NCBI GenBank assembly: GCA_946617675.1
Contig: CAMOKH010000097.1
Span: forward strand, 23,611 to 87,610
Length of the DNA: 64,000 nt
From: an uncultured Prevotellaceae bacterium
GTDB taxonomy: Bacteria; Bacteroidota; Bacteroidia; Bacteroidales; Bacteroidaceae
Direction: 5' to 3'
This document shows positions 1-12,229 of this stretch, piece after piece. Position numbers and translations under genes: made by a program. The first letter of the stretch is position 1. Every line of letters begins with the position of its first letter. Below the pieces are notes generated by a model. That model made no database searches. It saw only the letters and a list, made by a program, of their open reading frames with translations, and was not told the DNA's origin.

Positions 1-2
1 TG

Positions 3-773
3 CTCGACGCGTTTATGAAGCACGAGGTGTACTTTCCTTACGTGGTGGCCGTCTCGGCCGGCGCCTGCAACGGCCTGAGCTACATGAGCCGGCAGCCGCG
101 GCGTGCCCGCTACTCGAATATCGACATGCTGCGCAAGTATGGCTATATCTCGCTGAAGAGTCTCGTCACCCAGGGCAGCATCTTCGACCCTGACATCCTC
201 TACGACCGGTTTCCCAACGAGATCGTGCCGTTCGACTACGACACCTACGGAAAGAACCCCGCCACGTTCGAGGTGGTCTGCACCAACTGCCTGACGGGGC
301 GCGCCGAGTACTTCACCGAGAAGCACGACCCCCGCCGCCTGACAGCCATCGTCAAGGCCAGTTCGTCGCTGCCCTACCTGGCCCAGATTACCGATGTCGA
401 CGGCGTGCCGATGCTCGACGGCGGCATCGTCGACAGCATTCCCGTGGTGCGCGCCGTCGACATGGGCTACTCGCCCAACGTCGTCGTGCTGACGCGCAAC
501 CGCGGTTTCCGCTCCTTCGAGCCCGACGTGAAGGTGCCGCGGCTCTTCTATCAGGACTATCCGCGGCTGCGCGTAGCCCTGAGCCACCGCGTCGAGGCCT
601 ACAACCGCCAGCTCGACCTCATCGAGCGCATGGAGGACTGGGGCGAGGTGGTCTGCATCAGGCCCCAGCGCCCGATGGAGGTCGACCGCATCTGCCGTGA
701 CACGCGCAAGCTCGAAGCACTCTATGAGGAGGGCTTCCAGCTGGGCGAAGACTTCTGCCGTCATGTCGGGTAG
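3..773 (+). CDS. Patatin-like phospholipase, 5' truncated by window edge
   Basis: AVSAGACNG nucleophile elbow (GxSxG-like) and DGGIVDSIP catalytic Asp motif; reading frame stays open to the window edge (LDAF before the first ATG) and aligns with the paralog at 2352-3200. Confidence 0.85.
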   Translation, partial: LDAFMKHEVYFPYVVAVSAGACNGLSYMSRQPRRARYSNIDMLRKYGYISLKSLVTQGSIFDPDILYDRFPNEIVPFDYDTYGKNPATFEVVCTNCLTGRAEYFTEKHDPRRLTAIVKASSSLPYLAQITDVDGVPMLDGGIVDSIPVVRAVDMGYSPNVVVLTRNRGFRSFEPDVKVPRLFYQDYPRLRVALSHRVEAYNRQLDLIERMEDWGEVVCIRPQRPMEVDRICRDTRKLEALYEEGFQLGEDFCRHVG

Positions 774-1668
774 GGGGGTGCTCCTGGCCATGCTGGCCTC
801 GGCGCTGAGCGCCGGCGGGCAGACGCTCTACGAACGGGCGTCGGACCGCTACGATGTCGACATGCACTTCTATCTCGACTCCGTCGGTCAGCCCGGCAGC
901 CGGGGCGTGGCCCTGCGTCTGCCCGGCACGTTGAACGGCCGCCGGGCCACGTTCACCCTCGACACGGGGGCCAGCGTCAGCGTCGTCTCGCCCCGCCTGC
1001 TCGACCGCTACGGGCTGCATCCTACGGCCGACAGCACCCTCGTTGAGGGCACCGACACCGTGGTGGCGCGCCGCGTCGTGGCCGACTCCATCGAGCTGGG
1101 CAACCTGACGCTGCGCCACGTGCCCTTCGTCGTGGCCGACGCTGCCACCGGCGACGATGCCTACGACCGCTATCTCGACCACCTGCAGCTCATCATCGGA
1201 CGGCCGTTGCTTGACGTTTTGGGAAAGACGACCGTCGACTTCCGAAACCACACGCTGACGGCGCCCCGCCGTCCGAAGCACCGCCAGAAGCGCACGCGCC
1301 GCTCCAACCTCGCCGTCGTCGACAACGTGCTGCTCGTGACGGCCAGCGACACGCTACAGCTGATTCCCGACTTCGGGGCCACCCACTCGTCGCTCGACAG
1401 CGCCTACTTCAGTCGCCAGAGTGCCGCCATCGTGGCACAGGCCACCCCCGACACCGTCAGCTACGTCGGCATCGGCGGTGTGGTCACAGCCATTGAGTAC
1501 ACCTTGAATGATTTCTCGCTTACCATTGACCGTAAGCGACTTACGGCTCCGCATATTACCGTCCATGCCACCAGCGGCTACGAGAGCCGCTTAGGGCTTG
1601 ACTTCTTTACGCGCCAGAGCCGCGTCGTCTTCGACCTGCGGCGCTGGCGGCTGACGGTGGAGCCGTAG
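763..1668 (+). CDS. Retropepsin-like aspartyl protease family protein, predicted secreted
   Basis: FTLDTGASVSVVS motif and a second lobe-like LIPDFGATHSSLD; signal-like N-terminus MSGRGVLLAMLASALSAGGQ from ATG at 763. Confidence 0.7.
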   Translation: MSGRGVLLAMLASALSAGGQTLYERASDRYDVDMHFYLDSVGQPGSRGVALRLPGTLNGRRATFTLDTGASVSVVSPRLLDRYGLHPTADSTLVEGTDTVVARRVVADSIELGNLTLRHVPFVVADAATGDDAYDRYLDHLQLIIGRPLLDVLGKTTVDFRNHTLTAPRRPKHRQKRTRRSNLAVVDNVLLVTASDTLQLIPDFGATHSSLDSAYFSRQSAAIVAQATPDTVSYVGIGGVVTAIEYTLNDFSLTIDRKRLTAPHITVHATSGYESRLGLDFFTRQSRVVFDLRRWRLTVEP

Positions 1669-1674
1669 ATATAG

Positions 1675-2361
1675 CTAAACTCCTCCCTTCTCCAGCAGGT
1701 CGGGCCTGAGCCGCCGCGTGCGCTCCAGCGCCTGTTCCAGTTCCCAGTTGCGTATCTTGGCCTCGTGGCCGCTGAGCAGCACGTCGGGCACCCGCCAGCC
1801 TTTGTAGTCGGCGGGGCGCGTGTAGATGGGAGCAGCCAGCAGGTCGTCCTGGAAGCAGTCAGAGAGTGCCGACTGCTCGTCGCCGATGACGCCAGGCACG
1901 ACGCGCACCACGGCGTCGGCAATCATCGCCGCCACCAGTTCGCCGCCCGTCAGCACGAAGTCGCCGATGCTGATTTCGCGGGTGATGAGGTGGTCGCGCA
2001 CGCGCTGGTCCACGCCCTTGTAGTGTCCGGCCAGGATGATGATGTTGCCCAGCAGCGACAGCTCGTTGGCCATGTGCTGGTCGAAGCGCTCGCCGTCGGG
2101 CGAGGTGAAGATGACCTCGTCGTACGAACGCTCGGCCTTCAGGGCCGTGATGCAGCGGTCAATGGGCTCGCACTGCATCACCATGCCGGCGCTGCCGCCG
2201 TAGGGGTAGTCGTCTACGCGGCGCCACTTGTCGAGCGTGTAGTCGCGCAGGTTGTGCAGGTGTATTTCGGCCAGGCCTTTCTTCTCGGCGCGGGCCAGTA
2301 TTGATTCGTGTACGAAGCCCTCGAGCATCTCGGGCAGTACGGTGATGATGTCTATTCGCAT
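1675..2361 (-). CDS. trmD: tRNA (guanine-N1)-methyltransferase TrmD
   Basis: [16 protein letters not shown] start, [70 protein letters not shown]. Confidence 0.96.
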   Translation of the reverse strand: MRIDIITVLPEMLEGFVHESILARAEKKGLAEIHLHNLRDYTLDKWRRVDDYPYGGSAGMVMQCEPIDRCITALKAERSYDEVIFTSPDGERFDQHMANELSLLGNIIILAGHYKGVDQRVRDHLITREISIGDFVLTGGELVAAMIADAVVRVVPGVIGDEQSALSDCFQDDLLAAPIYTRPADYKGWRVPDVLLSGHEAKIRNWELEQALERTRRLRPDLLEKGGV

Positions 2362-3200
2362 AAGTATTCCTTTATTTCGTTGATTCTTCGTTCGCCGGCC
2401 TCGCGCCCCGTCTGGTAGACGCGCTCCATCTCCTCGGGGTCGTGGCACGTGTGGCCTATCTTGAGCGGGGCGTCGGGGCGTATGACGAGGCAGCGCCCCT
2501 CACGCTCGGCCTTGGCCACGTAGTCGAGCTGGGCGTTGTACATGGCCGGTCGGCGCTCCATGGCCTCAATCATGTGCGGATACTTCCGCAGTCCGAGGCG
2601 CATCAGGGGCATCAGCCGCAGCGGCTCCTTCCGGTAGCCGGCAGGCTGGGTCAGCACGACCACGTTGCGCCCGTAGCCGTTCCGCTCGGCCCACTCCAGG
2701 GGTATGCTGTCGCTGACGCCGCCGTCGAGCAGTGCCTGGCCGCTGATCCACACGGGCTTCGATACCAGCGGCATCGACGCCGAGGCGCGTATCCACTCGT
2801 AGGTGTCGTAGTTGCACTCGTCGAGCTGCCGGTAGACGGGCTTGCCCGTCATGACGTCGGTGCATACCACGGTGAACGTCATGGGGTTCTGCTCGAAGGC
2901 CTCGTTGTCGAACACGTCGTACTTCTTCGGCACGACGTGGTAGGCGAAGCGGGCGTTGAAGTAGTCGCCCGAGGCCAGCAGTGACTTCACGCCGCTGTAC
3001 CGTGGGTCGCGGGCGTAGCGCTTGTTGTAGCGTATGGCGCGCCCCGGCTGTCGCGACTTCATGTTGCAGCCGAAGGCCGCCCCAGCCGACACGCCGACGA
3101 GTCCGTCGGGCCACACCTGGTGCTCCATCATCACATCGATGATGCCCGCCGTGAACAGGCCGCGCATGGCGCCGCCCTCAAGTACGAGTCCTTTCTTCAT
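2352..3200 (-). CDS. Patatin-like phospholipase
   Basis: [40 protein letters not shown] motifs. Confidence 0.9.
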   Translation of the reverse strand: MKKGLVLEGGAMRGLFTAGIIDVMMEHQVWPDGLVGVSAGAAFGCNMKSRQPGRAIRYNKRYARDPRYSGVKSLLASGDYFNARFAYHVVPKKYDVFDNEAFEQNPMTFTVVCTDVMTGKPVYRQLDECNYDTYEWIRASASMPLVSKPVWISGQALLDGGVSDSIPLEWAERNGYGRNVVVLTQPAGYRKEPLRLMPLMRLGLRKYPHMIEAMERRPAMYNAQLDYVAKAEREGRCLVIRPDAPLKIGHTCHDPEEMERVYQTGREAGERRINEIKEYLCE

Positions 3201-3654
3201 ATATCCGTCTTCTTTCCTTATAGTTCATTTTCGCGTAGCGCCGCCACTCCTGTGCACCGCCGTCCTTGCAGCGCTCGGCGTAGCCCAGGTCGTGGTCGTG
3301 GCGGTAGGCCTCCAGCTCAAAGGGGTTCAGCAGGTAGGCCGCGTTCTTCATGCGGCGGTTCCAGCCGAGGGCGCGCAGCCAGTACCAGCCGTAGCGCAGG
3401 TAGAAGCGCAGCCACGAGTCGCCCGTGGCCTGAGCCTGGCGCAGGTGTATCATCTCGTGGTTCTTCAGCGCGTCGTAGTGGCTGTTGAAGCGGTCGGCCT
3501 CCTCGCGTGAGTGTGTCACGATGAAGCCGAAGAACGTCAGGGCCTCATAGCCCCGGCGCAGCCAGAATGGGTCGCTCACGGCCACCATCATTCCCGTGCG
3601 GCTGGGCCTGACGGCCCTCGCCACGAGTCGCAGTATGCTAAGCGGGTTGTTCAT
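3178..3654 (-). CDS. Conserved hypothetical protein with HExxH motif (HEMIH)
   Basis: ORF starting MNNPLSILRLV; KNHEMIHLRQAQ motif; TAACTTTG promoter on the reverse strand at 3664-3671. Confidence 0.6.
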   Translation of the reverse strand: MNNPLSILRLVARAVRPSRTGMMVAVSDPFWLRRGYEALTFFGFIVTHSREEADRFNSHYDALKNHEMIHLRQAQATGDSWLRFYLRYGWYWLRALGWNRRMKNAAYLLNPFELEAYRHDHDLGYAERCKDGGAQEWRRYAKMNYKERRRIYEERTRT

Positions 3655-3663
3655 TTTGGAGGG

Positions 3664-3671
3664 CAAAGTTA
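3664..3671 (-). promoter_or_regulatory. Bacteroidetes -7 box (TAnnTTTG) for the 3178-3654 gene
   Basis: caaagtta on + strand = TAACTTTG on - strand just upstream of the start at 3654. Confidence 0.6.
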
Positions 3672-3773
3672 CACAAAAGATTCCTAACGCCAAACTTTTT
3701 CCCTTGTTTTTTGTCGGCCGTGCCTTTTATCGTGGTCCAAATGCCTATAATGGATAGCGAAAGGGCAAAACAC

Positions 3774-3989
3774 CCCGCACTTCCCGCACTTCTGGCCTAA
3801 CCTGTTGACGGTCAGCGTCCTTCGGCGCTCTGTCCTCGCCAGAACCTGCACCAGACCTGGCACCGGAACCTGCACCTCGACGTTCCCACGGCCTTGAATT
3901 TTTATTCACCGCCAGTGAACAATCGCCGCCTGCCGCGCCGTCGCGTATAGTCGGCTCCTCGCAGGTGTAAGAAGTGTGGGAAGTGCTGG
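3774..3989. repeat. MITE-like palindromic intergenic element, copy A
   Basis: Left end cccgcacttcccgcacttctggcc (3774-3797) and right end gaagtgtgggaagtgctgg (3971-3989) are inverted copies; interior has agaacctgcacc...gaacctgcacc and gttcccacggcc shared with copy B at 38763-39135. Confidence 0.6.
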
Positions 3990-4068
3990 TCCTTTTTTCC
4001 TTTTGCAACTATAGTGGCAATACGACAACTTTTCGGGGGAAATAGCGTGCCATATCAGAAAAAAGTTG

Positions 4069-4076
4069 TAACTTTG
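4069..4076 (+). promoter_or_regulatory. Bacteroidetes -7 box TAACTTTG upstream of 4107 CDS
   Basis: gttgTAACTTTGcacc about 31 nt before the start codon. Confidence 0.7.
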
Positions 4077-4106
4077 CACCCCATATATAACTAAAAGCTG
4101 CAAGCA

Positions 4107-6983
4107 ATGAACGTAAAGCGACTACTGACACAGAGCATCCTCGCCATGATGGCCATGACCGCCACGGGGCAAGACTACTACGACTTGACTGATCACTACC
4201 TGACGAACGCCACGTTCGACAGCGAGTATGACTACGACCTCGGGCGCACAGGCAACGTGGCTGAGGAGATTCAGCCCGTGAACGGGTGGACCAGTGACCA
4301 CACGGCGAGTTACACCGTCGTGGGCGTCTATCAGGTGGGCACACCCATCACTTACAACGGCGCGTCGATACCCGCCACTAATGCCGACGGCCAGCAGGCC
4401 GGCGGCGTGCTCGCCCTCTCGACGGGGTGGGAGCAGGAACTGAGGCTCAACCAGACGGTGACGCTGCCCGCAGGCCAGTATAAGCTCACGGCAGCCTACT
4501 ACAACGGCGACCCCGCGAAGACGGGGGGCACGAGTCTGCTGGCCTGGGTGCCACAGAGTGGCACACGGGTAGCGTCGCGGGTGACGTCGTTCGCCGTGGG
4601 CCAGTGGACGCTCGACGAGCTGACGTTCACGCTGACCGCCACGCGTACGGGCAAGGTGCAGATAGGTTTCAAGGCTGTAGCGGGCGGCTCGGCCAACTCG
4701 GCCAAGATTGCCGTCGACTACGTCAGGCTGCTGCGCCAGACGCCCTATAGCACCGACGAGCAGAGCATGACGGGCAGCACGCCCACGGTGACCACCGACA
4801 CGCGCTTCGTCCGCGGTGCGACGTGGGCCTTCGGCCGCATGACGGTGGCCGCCAACGGGGCAACCATCCGCGAGCAGGGCTTTTGCTACAGCAGCGCGAC
4901 GGCCGAGCCGACCGTCAGCGACGGGCGCAGCACACGGGTGCTGTCGAACGGCGTCTACTGGCTGAAGCACCTGCAGCCCGCTACCAAGTACTACATGCGG
5001 GCCTACGCCGTCACCACCGGCGGACAGGTGGGCTATGGCGATGTCGTCAGTTTCTACACCGTTCCCAAGGGTAACGTCACCTACTCGTATAACAACGGCG
5101 GCGACGACGCGGCCAACGCCCGCATCACCAACGCGCTGAACGCGGCCTGCCACTACTTCAACAACATGACCTCGACCACCCGCCACTTCAACGTAGGCTA
5201 CAGCGCCGGCACCCCCACCGCCGACTGCAACTACCAGCAGCAGCCCTGGATCAACATCGGGGCGCAGGCGTCGTATCAGCAGACGGGCACCTTCATGCAC
5301 GAGATGCAGCACGGCATGGGCCTGCAGAACTACTCGACACAGTGGTCGAAGGCCAACCTGCGCTCAGGCAATGGTACGGGGCAGTGGACGGGCGACCGTG
5401 TGGCTGAGGCCCTCAACTTCTGGGACAACAACACGACGACCGTGCTCAACGGCGACAAGATACACATGTGGCCCTACGGCGTCAACGGCGCCAGCGAGGA
5501 CAACAAGACGGTAGAGCTCTATCTGGCCAACGCCATGCTCTGCCAAGCCTTAGGCGAGGACGGCCTGGAGCATAATGAGACCCATTTCGCCGAGCCTTAC
5601 TATGCCCTGAACCAGGAGGACGGCGTGAAGTACTACCTGAAGAGCGAGGCCGAGAGCCGCGGCCGTCTCACGGCGTTCCTCGTGGCCGAGGGCAGTACGC
5701 TGAAGTGGAAGGAAATGACGGCTACCGAGGCCGCCGCCGACGACCGCTCGGCGTGGTACATCACGTTCACGCCGCAGAATCAGTACTACCAGCTGCGCAA
5801 TGCCGAGACGGGGCAATACCTCTCTTATGGCAGCAATGCCGTCCGCACGGCCACGGCCAGCGACGACTGGCACCTCATGCGGGGTAGGGTCGACGTCGAC
5901 GGGCGCCGCGGCTACTGGATCATCCATCCCACCACGAACTGGACGCCGCCCTGTCTGCAGGCCAACGCCGGCGGAGCCACGGCGGCAGTGACGTTCAGCA
6001 TTGCCAACTCGGCCGAGACGCAGCGCTGGCTCATCATGACCGCCGACGAGGTGGAGCAGGTCGAGGCGCAGGCCATTGCCGCCCGCAAAGCCGGGCTCGA
6101 GCCCTATCGCCGTCTGCTCAGCGTGCCTCACGTAGAGGATGCCCGCCAGGCCGACGCTACGCTGCAGGCCGTGCTGGCCGACGTTGAGAGCCGCTTAGAG
6201 ACGGCCGCCACGTCAGCCGAGGTGGCCGCCCTGTTGGCCGAGGCCAAGACGGCCGCCGTGGCCTTCGTGCGGAGCGCCACGCCCACAGCGCCCGACCAGC
6301 CCTTCGACATGACGTGGATGCTCGAAAACCCCACCGTCGGCGAGACCATCGACGGCTGGACGACCACGGAGAGCATCACCGACCTGAGGGAGCAGAGCGT
6401 GGAGTTCTACCAGAAGACGTTCGACTTCTCGCAGACCGTCGAGGGCCTTCCCGCCGGCAGCTACGGCTTCGGCGTGCAGGCTTTCCAGAGGCCGGGCTGG
6501 CCCGGGTCGTGCAGCGGTGTGGCCGTCGCCGCCAGCCTCTATGCCGGCGCGGCGTCGCAGCCCGTGGCCCACGCCCTGAGCGACGCCCAGACGGGTCATG
6601 TCGGCGGCTCGGAGTCGGAGGTCGACGGCAAGTTCATACCCAACGACATGACTGCCGCGGCGCTCTACTTCGCCAAGGGCCTCTACACGAACACGGTCGA
6701 GACCCAGCTCACGGCCGACGGCAAACCGCTGAAGGTGGGCATCCGCTCAACGTCGTCGGCCGACTTCTACTGGACCATCTTCCGCAACTTCAGCCTCAGC
6801 TTCCATGGCGGCCTGACGGGCGACGTCAACCGCGACGGCACGGTTGACGGGACCGACGTCGACGTGCTGGCCCACTACCTCACGGGCGTCACGCCCGACG
6901 TCTTCGCCAGTAAGGCCGCCGACCTCGACGGCAACGGCGCGGTGGACATCGTCGACCTGACGCTACTGATAAAGAATCTATAA
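4107..6983 (+). CDS. Secreted multidomain zinc-metalloprotease-like protein with FN3-like, ricin-like beta-trefoil region and C-terminal type I dockerin
   Basis: Signal peptide; MHEMQHGMG motif; TDTRFVRGATWAFGR...YYMRAYAVTTGG (FN3-like); QYYQLRNAETGQYLSYG lectin-like; GDVNRDGTVDGTDVDVLAHYL...DLDGNGAVDIVDLTLLIKNL dockerin duplicate. Confidence 0.75.
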   Translation: MNVKRLLTQSILAMMAMTATGQDYYDLTDHYLTNATFDSEYDYDLGRTGNVAEEIQPVNGWTSDHTASYTVVGVYQVGTPITYNGASIPATNADGQQAGGVLALSTGWEQELRLNQTVTLPAGQYKLTAAYYNGDPAKTGGTSLLAWVPQSGTRVASRVTSFAVGQWTLDELTFTLTATRTGKVQIGFKAVAGGSANSAKIAVDYVRLLRQTPYSTDEQSMTGSTPTVTTDTRFVRGATWAFGRMTVAANGATIREQGFCYSSATAEPTVSDGRSTRVLSNGVYWLKHLQPATKYYMRAYAVTTGGQVGYGDVVSFYTVPKGNVTYSYNNGGDDAANARITNALNAACHYFNNMTSTTRHFNVGYSAGTPTADCNYQQQPWINIGAQASYQQTGTFMHEMQHGMGLQNYSTQWSKANLRSGNGTGQWTGDRVAEALNFWDNNTTTVLNGDKIHMWPYGVNGASEDNKTVELYLANAMLCQALGEDGLEHNETHFAEPYYALNQEDGVKYYLKSEAESRGRLTAFLVAEGSTLKWKEMTATEAAADDRSAWYITFTPQNQYYQLRNAETGQYLSYGSNAVRTATASDDWHLMRGRVDVDGRRGYWIIHPTTNWTPPCLQANAGGATAAVTFSIANSAETQRWLIMTADEVEQVEAQAIAARKAGLEPYRRLLSVPHVEDARQADATLQAVLADVESRLETAATSAEVAALLAEAKTAAVAFVRSATPTAPDQPFDMTWMLENPTVGETIDGWTTTESITDLREQSVEFYQKTFDFSQTVEGLPAGSYGFGVQAFQRPGWPGSCSGVAVAASLYAGAASQPVAHALSDAQTGHVGGSESEVDGKFIPNDMTAAALYFAKGLYTNTVETQLTADGKPLKVGIRSTSSADFYWTIFRNFSLSFHGGLTGDVNRDGTVDGTDVDVLAHYLTGVTPDVFASKAADLDGNGAVDIVDLTLLIKNL

Positions 6984-7005
6984 AAAAACAATATTATACA
7001 CGACT

Positions 7006-9324
7006 ATGAAACTTAAAGCATTATTCGCTGCCGGCCTGGCGACCATGATGGCCCAGCAGGCGGTGGCACAGACACCGAAAGTAACTACTGACACCCGTTT
7101 TGCACGCGGCGCCACGATGGCCTTCGGGCGCATCAAGGGGTCGGCCTCTGCCAATGGCGGCTCGGCCATCCAGAAGCGCGGTTTTTGTTTGAGTGAGACG
7201 ACGGAGCCGACGGTCGATGACATCATCAGCACCAAGCAGCTCTCGAACAACGGCATCATCTACTACTTCACCGACCTGAAGCCCGCCACGAAGTACTACA
7301 TGCGCGCCTACGCCACCAACAAGGACGGCGTGACGGGCTACGGCGACGTCATCAAGTTCTACACCCTGCCCATGGGCTCCATCAAGCTGTCGATGCGCGA
7401 CGGCGGCGACGAGGCCACCTACAACCGCATCAAGACGGCCGCCGAGACCGCCGTGAACTGGTGGAACAACCTGACCGAGATGAAGGGCTTCAACCCGAGT
7501 GTGGGCTATGCTTCGGGAACGGCCACCGCCGACTGCTCGTATGGCGGCTGGATCCGCGTGGGGCCGAACACCTCCTACCAGCGCTGCGGCACTATCATGC
7601 ACGAGATGCTGCACGGCATCGGCGTCATTCCCTGGGCCGACACCGAGTGGAGCCGCCACAACCTGCGCTCGTCGGTCAATGGCGACGGCTACGGCACCGG
7701 CTACTGGCTGGGCGACCGCGTGACCGAGGTGCTGACGTTCTGGGACAACAAAACGCAGCAGCTGAACGGCGACTACCAGCATATGTGGCCCTACGGCATC
7801 AACGGTGCTAACGAGGACAACGGCACCGACCTGCTCTACATCGGCAACTCACTGGTCTGCCAGGCCTTGGGTGAGGACGGCCTGCAGCACACGTCGTCGC
7901 TCTTTGCCGAGCCTTACTATGCCCTCAACCAAGAGGACACCATCAAGTACTACATCAAGAACGAGGCGCAGGACCGCGGGCTCTATACATCCTTCCTGAA
8001 GCCCAACGCCAGCGGACAGCTGAAGTGGGTGGAAATGACGAGCACCGAGGCTGCCGGGAACGACAGCACGGCCTGGTACATCACCTTCACCCCACAGAAC
8101 CAGTACTACCAGCTGCGCAATGCTGCTACCGGCCAGTATATGACCTATAGCGGCGGCATCAAGACGGCCGCGAAGACGGCTCTGACGGCCAACGAGAACT
8201 GGCACCTGATGCGCGGTCGCGTCGATGTTGACGGGCAGCGCGGCTACTGGATCATCCACCCCGAGTCGAACTGGACGCCGAAGTGCCTGCAGGCCAATGC
8301 TAACGGCAACACGGCTCAGGCAACGTTCAACATTGCCAACACTGCCGAGGCGCAGCGCTGGCTCATCATGACCGCCGAGCAGACGAAGGCCGCCGAGGCG
8401 AAGGCCGTCGAGCTGATGCGCACACAGGTCGCTGAGGCCCTGAACCAGGTGAAGGCGCTGACCGAGGTGCCCCACACGTGTGCCGACGCCGCTACCGACG
8501 CCTCAGTGCAGCTCCAGCTGGGCTCGCTCGAGGAGCGCATGGCCGCCGCCGTGAGCACCACCGAACTGCAGTCCCTCAAGGACGAGGTGCGCCAGGCCGG
8601 CATCGGCTTCCTCGCCGCCGGCGTGACGCCCACGGACCTGTCGAACCCGTTCGACCTGACCTATCTGCTGGCGAACCCCACCATCGATGAGGGCACCGAC
8701 GGCTGGTCGGGGGCTGCCACCGTCAACTACGGCTGCGGCGAGTTCTACGAGAAGACCTTCGACTTCAGCCAGACGGTCCGCGACCTGCCTCAGGGCACCT
8801 ACGCCTTCTGCGTGCAGGGCTTCCAGCGCCCCGGCTCGACGACGGCGTCCTACCAGGACTACAAGGCCGGCAACAACCGCGTGAACGCCATCCTCTATGC
8901 CGGCGCTAAGAGTCAGAAGCTGGCACATATCTGCGACACCATACTCAGCCGCAGGCTGAACAAGGGCAACGAGAGCGCCGTGACCAGCGGCAAGTACGTG
9001 CCCAACGACATGCAGTCGGCCAGTGCCTACTTCGAGCGCGGACTCTACGACAACCGCGTCCTGGGCACCGTCGGTACCGACGGCTCGCTCAAGGTGGGCG
9101 TCAAGTCGACCAACATGGCTACGGCCTACTGGGTCATCTTCGACAACTTCCGGCTCTACTACTACGGCAGCGCGACGGCCGACGAGGTGACGGGCGTTGA
9201 GGGGGTCGCGATGGAATCGCAACAAACGAGGAAGGAGACGGTCTACGACCTGCAGGGACGTCGCGTTGCCAACCCCCAGCGCGGACTCTATATCGTGAAC
9301 GGAAAGAAAATCGTGATTAAGTAA
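7006..9324 (+). CDS. Secreted zinc-metalloprotease-like protein, paralog of upstream gene, with C-terminal sorting-like tail
   Basis: MHEMLHGIG motif, same FN3-like and trefoil-like blocks as 4107-6983; C-terminus TVYDLQGRRVANPQRGLYIVNGKKIVIK. Confidence 0.75.
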   Translation: MKLKALFAAGLATMMAQQAVAQTPKVTTDTRFARGATMAFGRIKGSASANGGSAIQKRGFCLSETTEPTVDDIISTKQLSNNGIIYYFTDLKPATKYYMRAYATNKDGVTGYGDVIKFYTLPMGSIKLSMRDGGDEATYNRIKTAAETAVNWWNNLTEMKGFNPSVGYASGTATADCSYGGWIRVGPNTSYQRCGTIMHEMLHGIGVIPWADTEWSRHNLRSSVNGDGYGTGYWLGDRVTEVLTFWDNKTQQLNGDYQHMWPYGINGANEDNGTDLLYIGNSLVCQALGEDGLQHTSSLFAEPYYALNQEDTIKYYIKNEAQDRGLYTSFLKPNASGQLKWVEMTSTEAAGNDSTAWYITFTPQNQYYQLRNAATGQYMTYSGGIKTAAKTALTANENWHLMRGRVDVDGQRGYWIIHPESNWTPKCLQANANGNTAQATFNIANTAEAQRWLIMTAEQTKAAEAKAVELMRTQVAEALNQVKALTEVPHTCADAATDASVQLQLGSLEERMAAAVSTTELQSLKDEVRQAGIGFLAAGVTPTDLSNPFDLTYLLANPTIDEGTDGWSGAATVNYGCGEFYEKTFDFSQTVRDLPQGTYAFCVQGFQRPGSTTASYQDYKAGNNRVNAILYAGAKSQKLAHICDTILSRRLNKGNESAVTSGKYVPNDMQSASAYFERGLYDNRVLGTVGTDGSLKVGVKSTNMATAYWVIFDNFRLYYYGSATADEVTGVEGVAMESQQTRKETVYDLQGRRVANPQRGLYIVNGKKIVIK

Positions 9325-11321
<1,997 letters not shown>

Positions 11322-11322
<1 letters not shown>

Positions 11323-11543
11323 TGAGAAATCTAAAGACTGTTATTATTGAGATTGACGGAGAGCGGCATCGCCTGGAGCCCGTAGACGATGATGCGTTTA
11401 TTTGCATTCCAGAGAAATGCTCCATGTACAAATGGTGTTATGAAGGCTATGGCAATGCCTATAAGAAATTGTGCGAAAAGTTCTTCAAACGGACAAAGTA
11501 CAAAAGCTATCATTTTGTTGATGAAGAAATAAAGCAATCATGA
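11322..11543 (+). CDS. Small hypothetical protein
   Basis: 73-aa ORF overlapping the ligA stop and the next start (11540). Confidence 0.55.
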
Positions 11544-12229
11544 ACATCATCGTATCAAAGGAAATAGAACAGGTGTGCCCCGGATTCGTGGGGGCCGCCG
11601 TCGAGGCGCAGGTGGTTAACACGCCCTTCTGCGCCCCGCTCTGGGACGAAATACATGAGTGGGAGGAGCGCTTCCGACGCGAACTGACCACTGAATCGCT
11701 GAAGGAACTGAGCGGCATTGCTGCCACGCGCGCCGTCTATAAGCGGTGCGGCAAGGATCCTTCGCGCTACCGTCCGGCCTCCGAACAACTCGTGCGCCGC
11801 ATGCTGCAGGGCAAGGAACTCTACCAGATTGACACGCTCGTCGACCTGGTGAACCTCGCCTCTATCGCTTTCGGCTACAGCATCGGCGGCTTCGATGCCG
11901 ACCACTTCGTCGGCGACACGCTGACGCTCGGTGTGGGCCGCGAGGGCGAGCCCTACGAGGGCATAGGCCGCGGCCAGCTGAACATTGCGGGGCTGCCCGT
12001 CTACCGCGACGCCCAGGGTGGGGTGGGCACCCCGACCAGCGACCACGAACGTACGAAGATGACGCTCGCGACGACACACCTCGTGGTGCTCATCAACGGC
12101 TACGACGGCGACGCCGCCCGCGTGCGCCAGAATGCTGAGTTCATCCAGGCGCTGACACGCCGGTACTGCCAGAGCGACGGGGGCACCGTCACGCTATTTG
12201 GCCGTGATGTTCAGGCTGGCGGGCTTTAG
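11540..12229 (+). CDS. B3/B4 tRNA-binding domain protein (PheT B3/4-like)
   Basis: SGIAATRAVYKRCGKDPSRYRPASEQLVRRMLQGKELYQIDTLVDLVNLASI...IGGFDADHF pattern of the stand-alone B3_4 family. Confidence 0.8.
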   Translation: MNIIVSKEIEQVCPGFVGAAVEAQVVNTPFCAPLWDEIHEWEERFRRELTTESLKELSGIAATRAVYKRCGKDPSRYRPASEQLVRRMLQGKELYQIDTLVDLVNLASIAFGYSIGGFDADHFVGDTLTLGVGREGEPYEGIGRGQLNIAGLPVYRDAQGGVGTPTSDHERTKMTLATTHLVVLINGYDGDAARVRQNAEFIQALTRRYCQSDGGTVTLFGRDVQAGGL

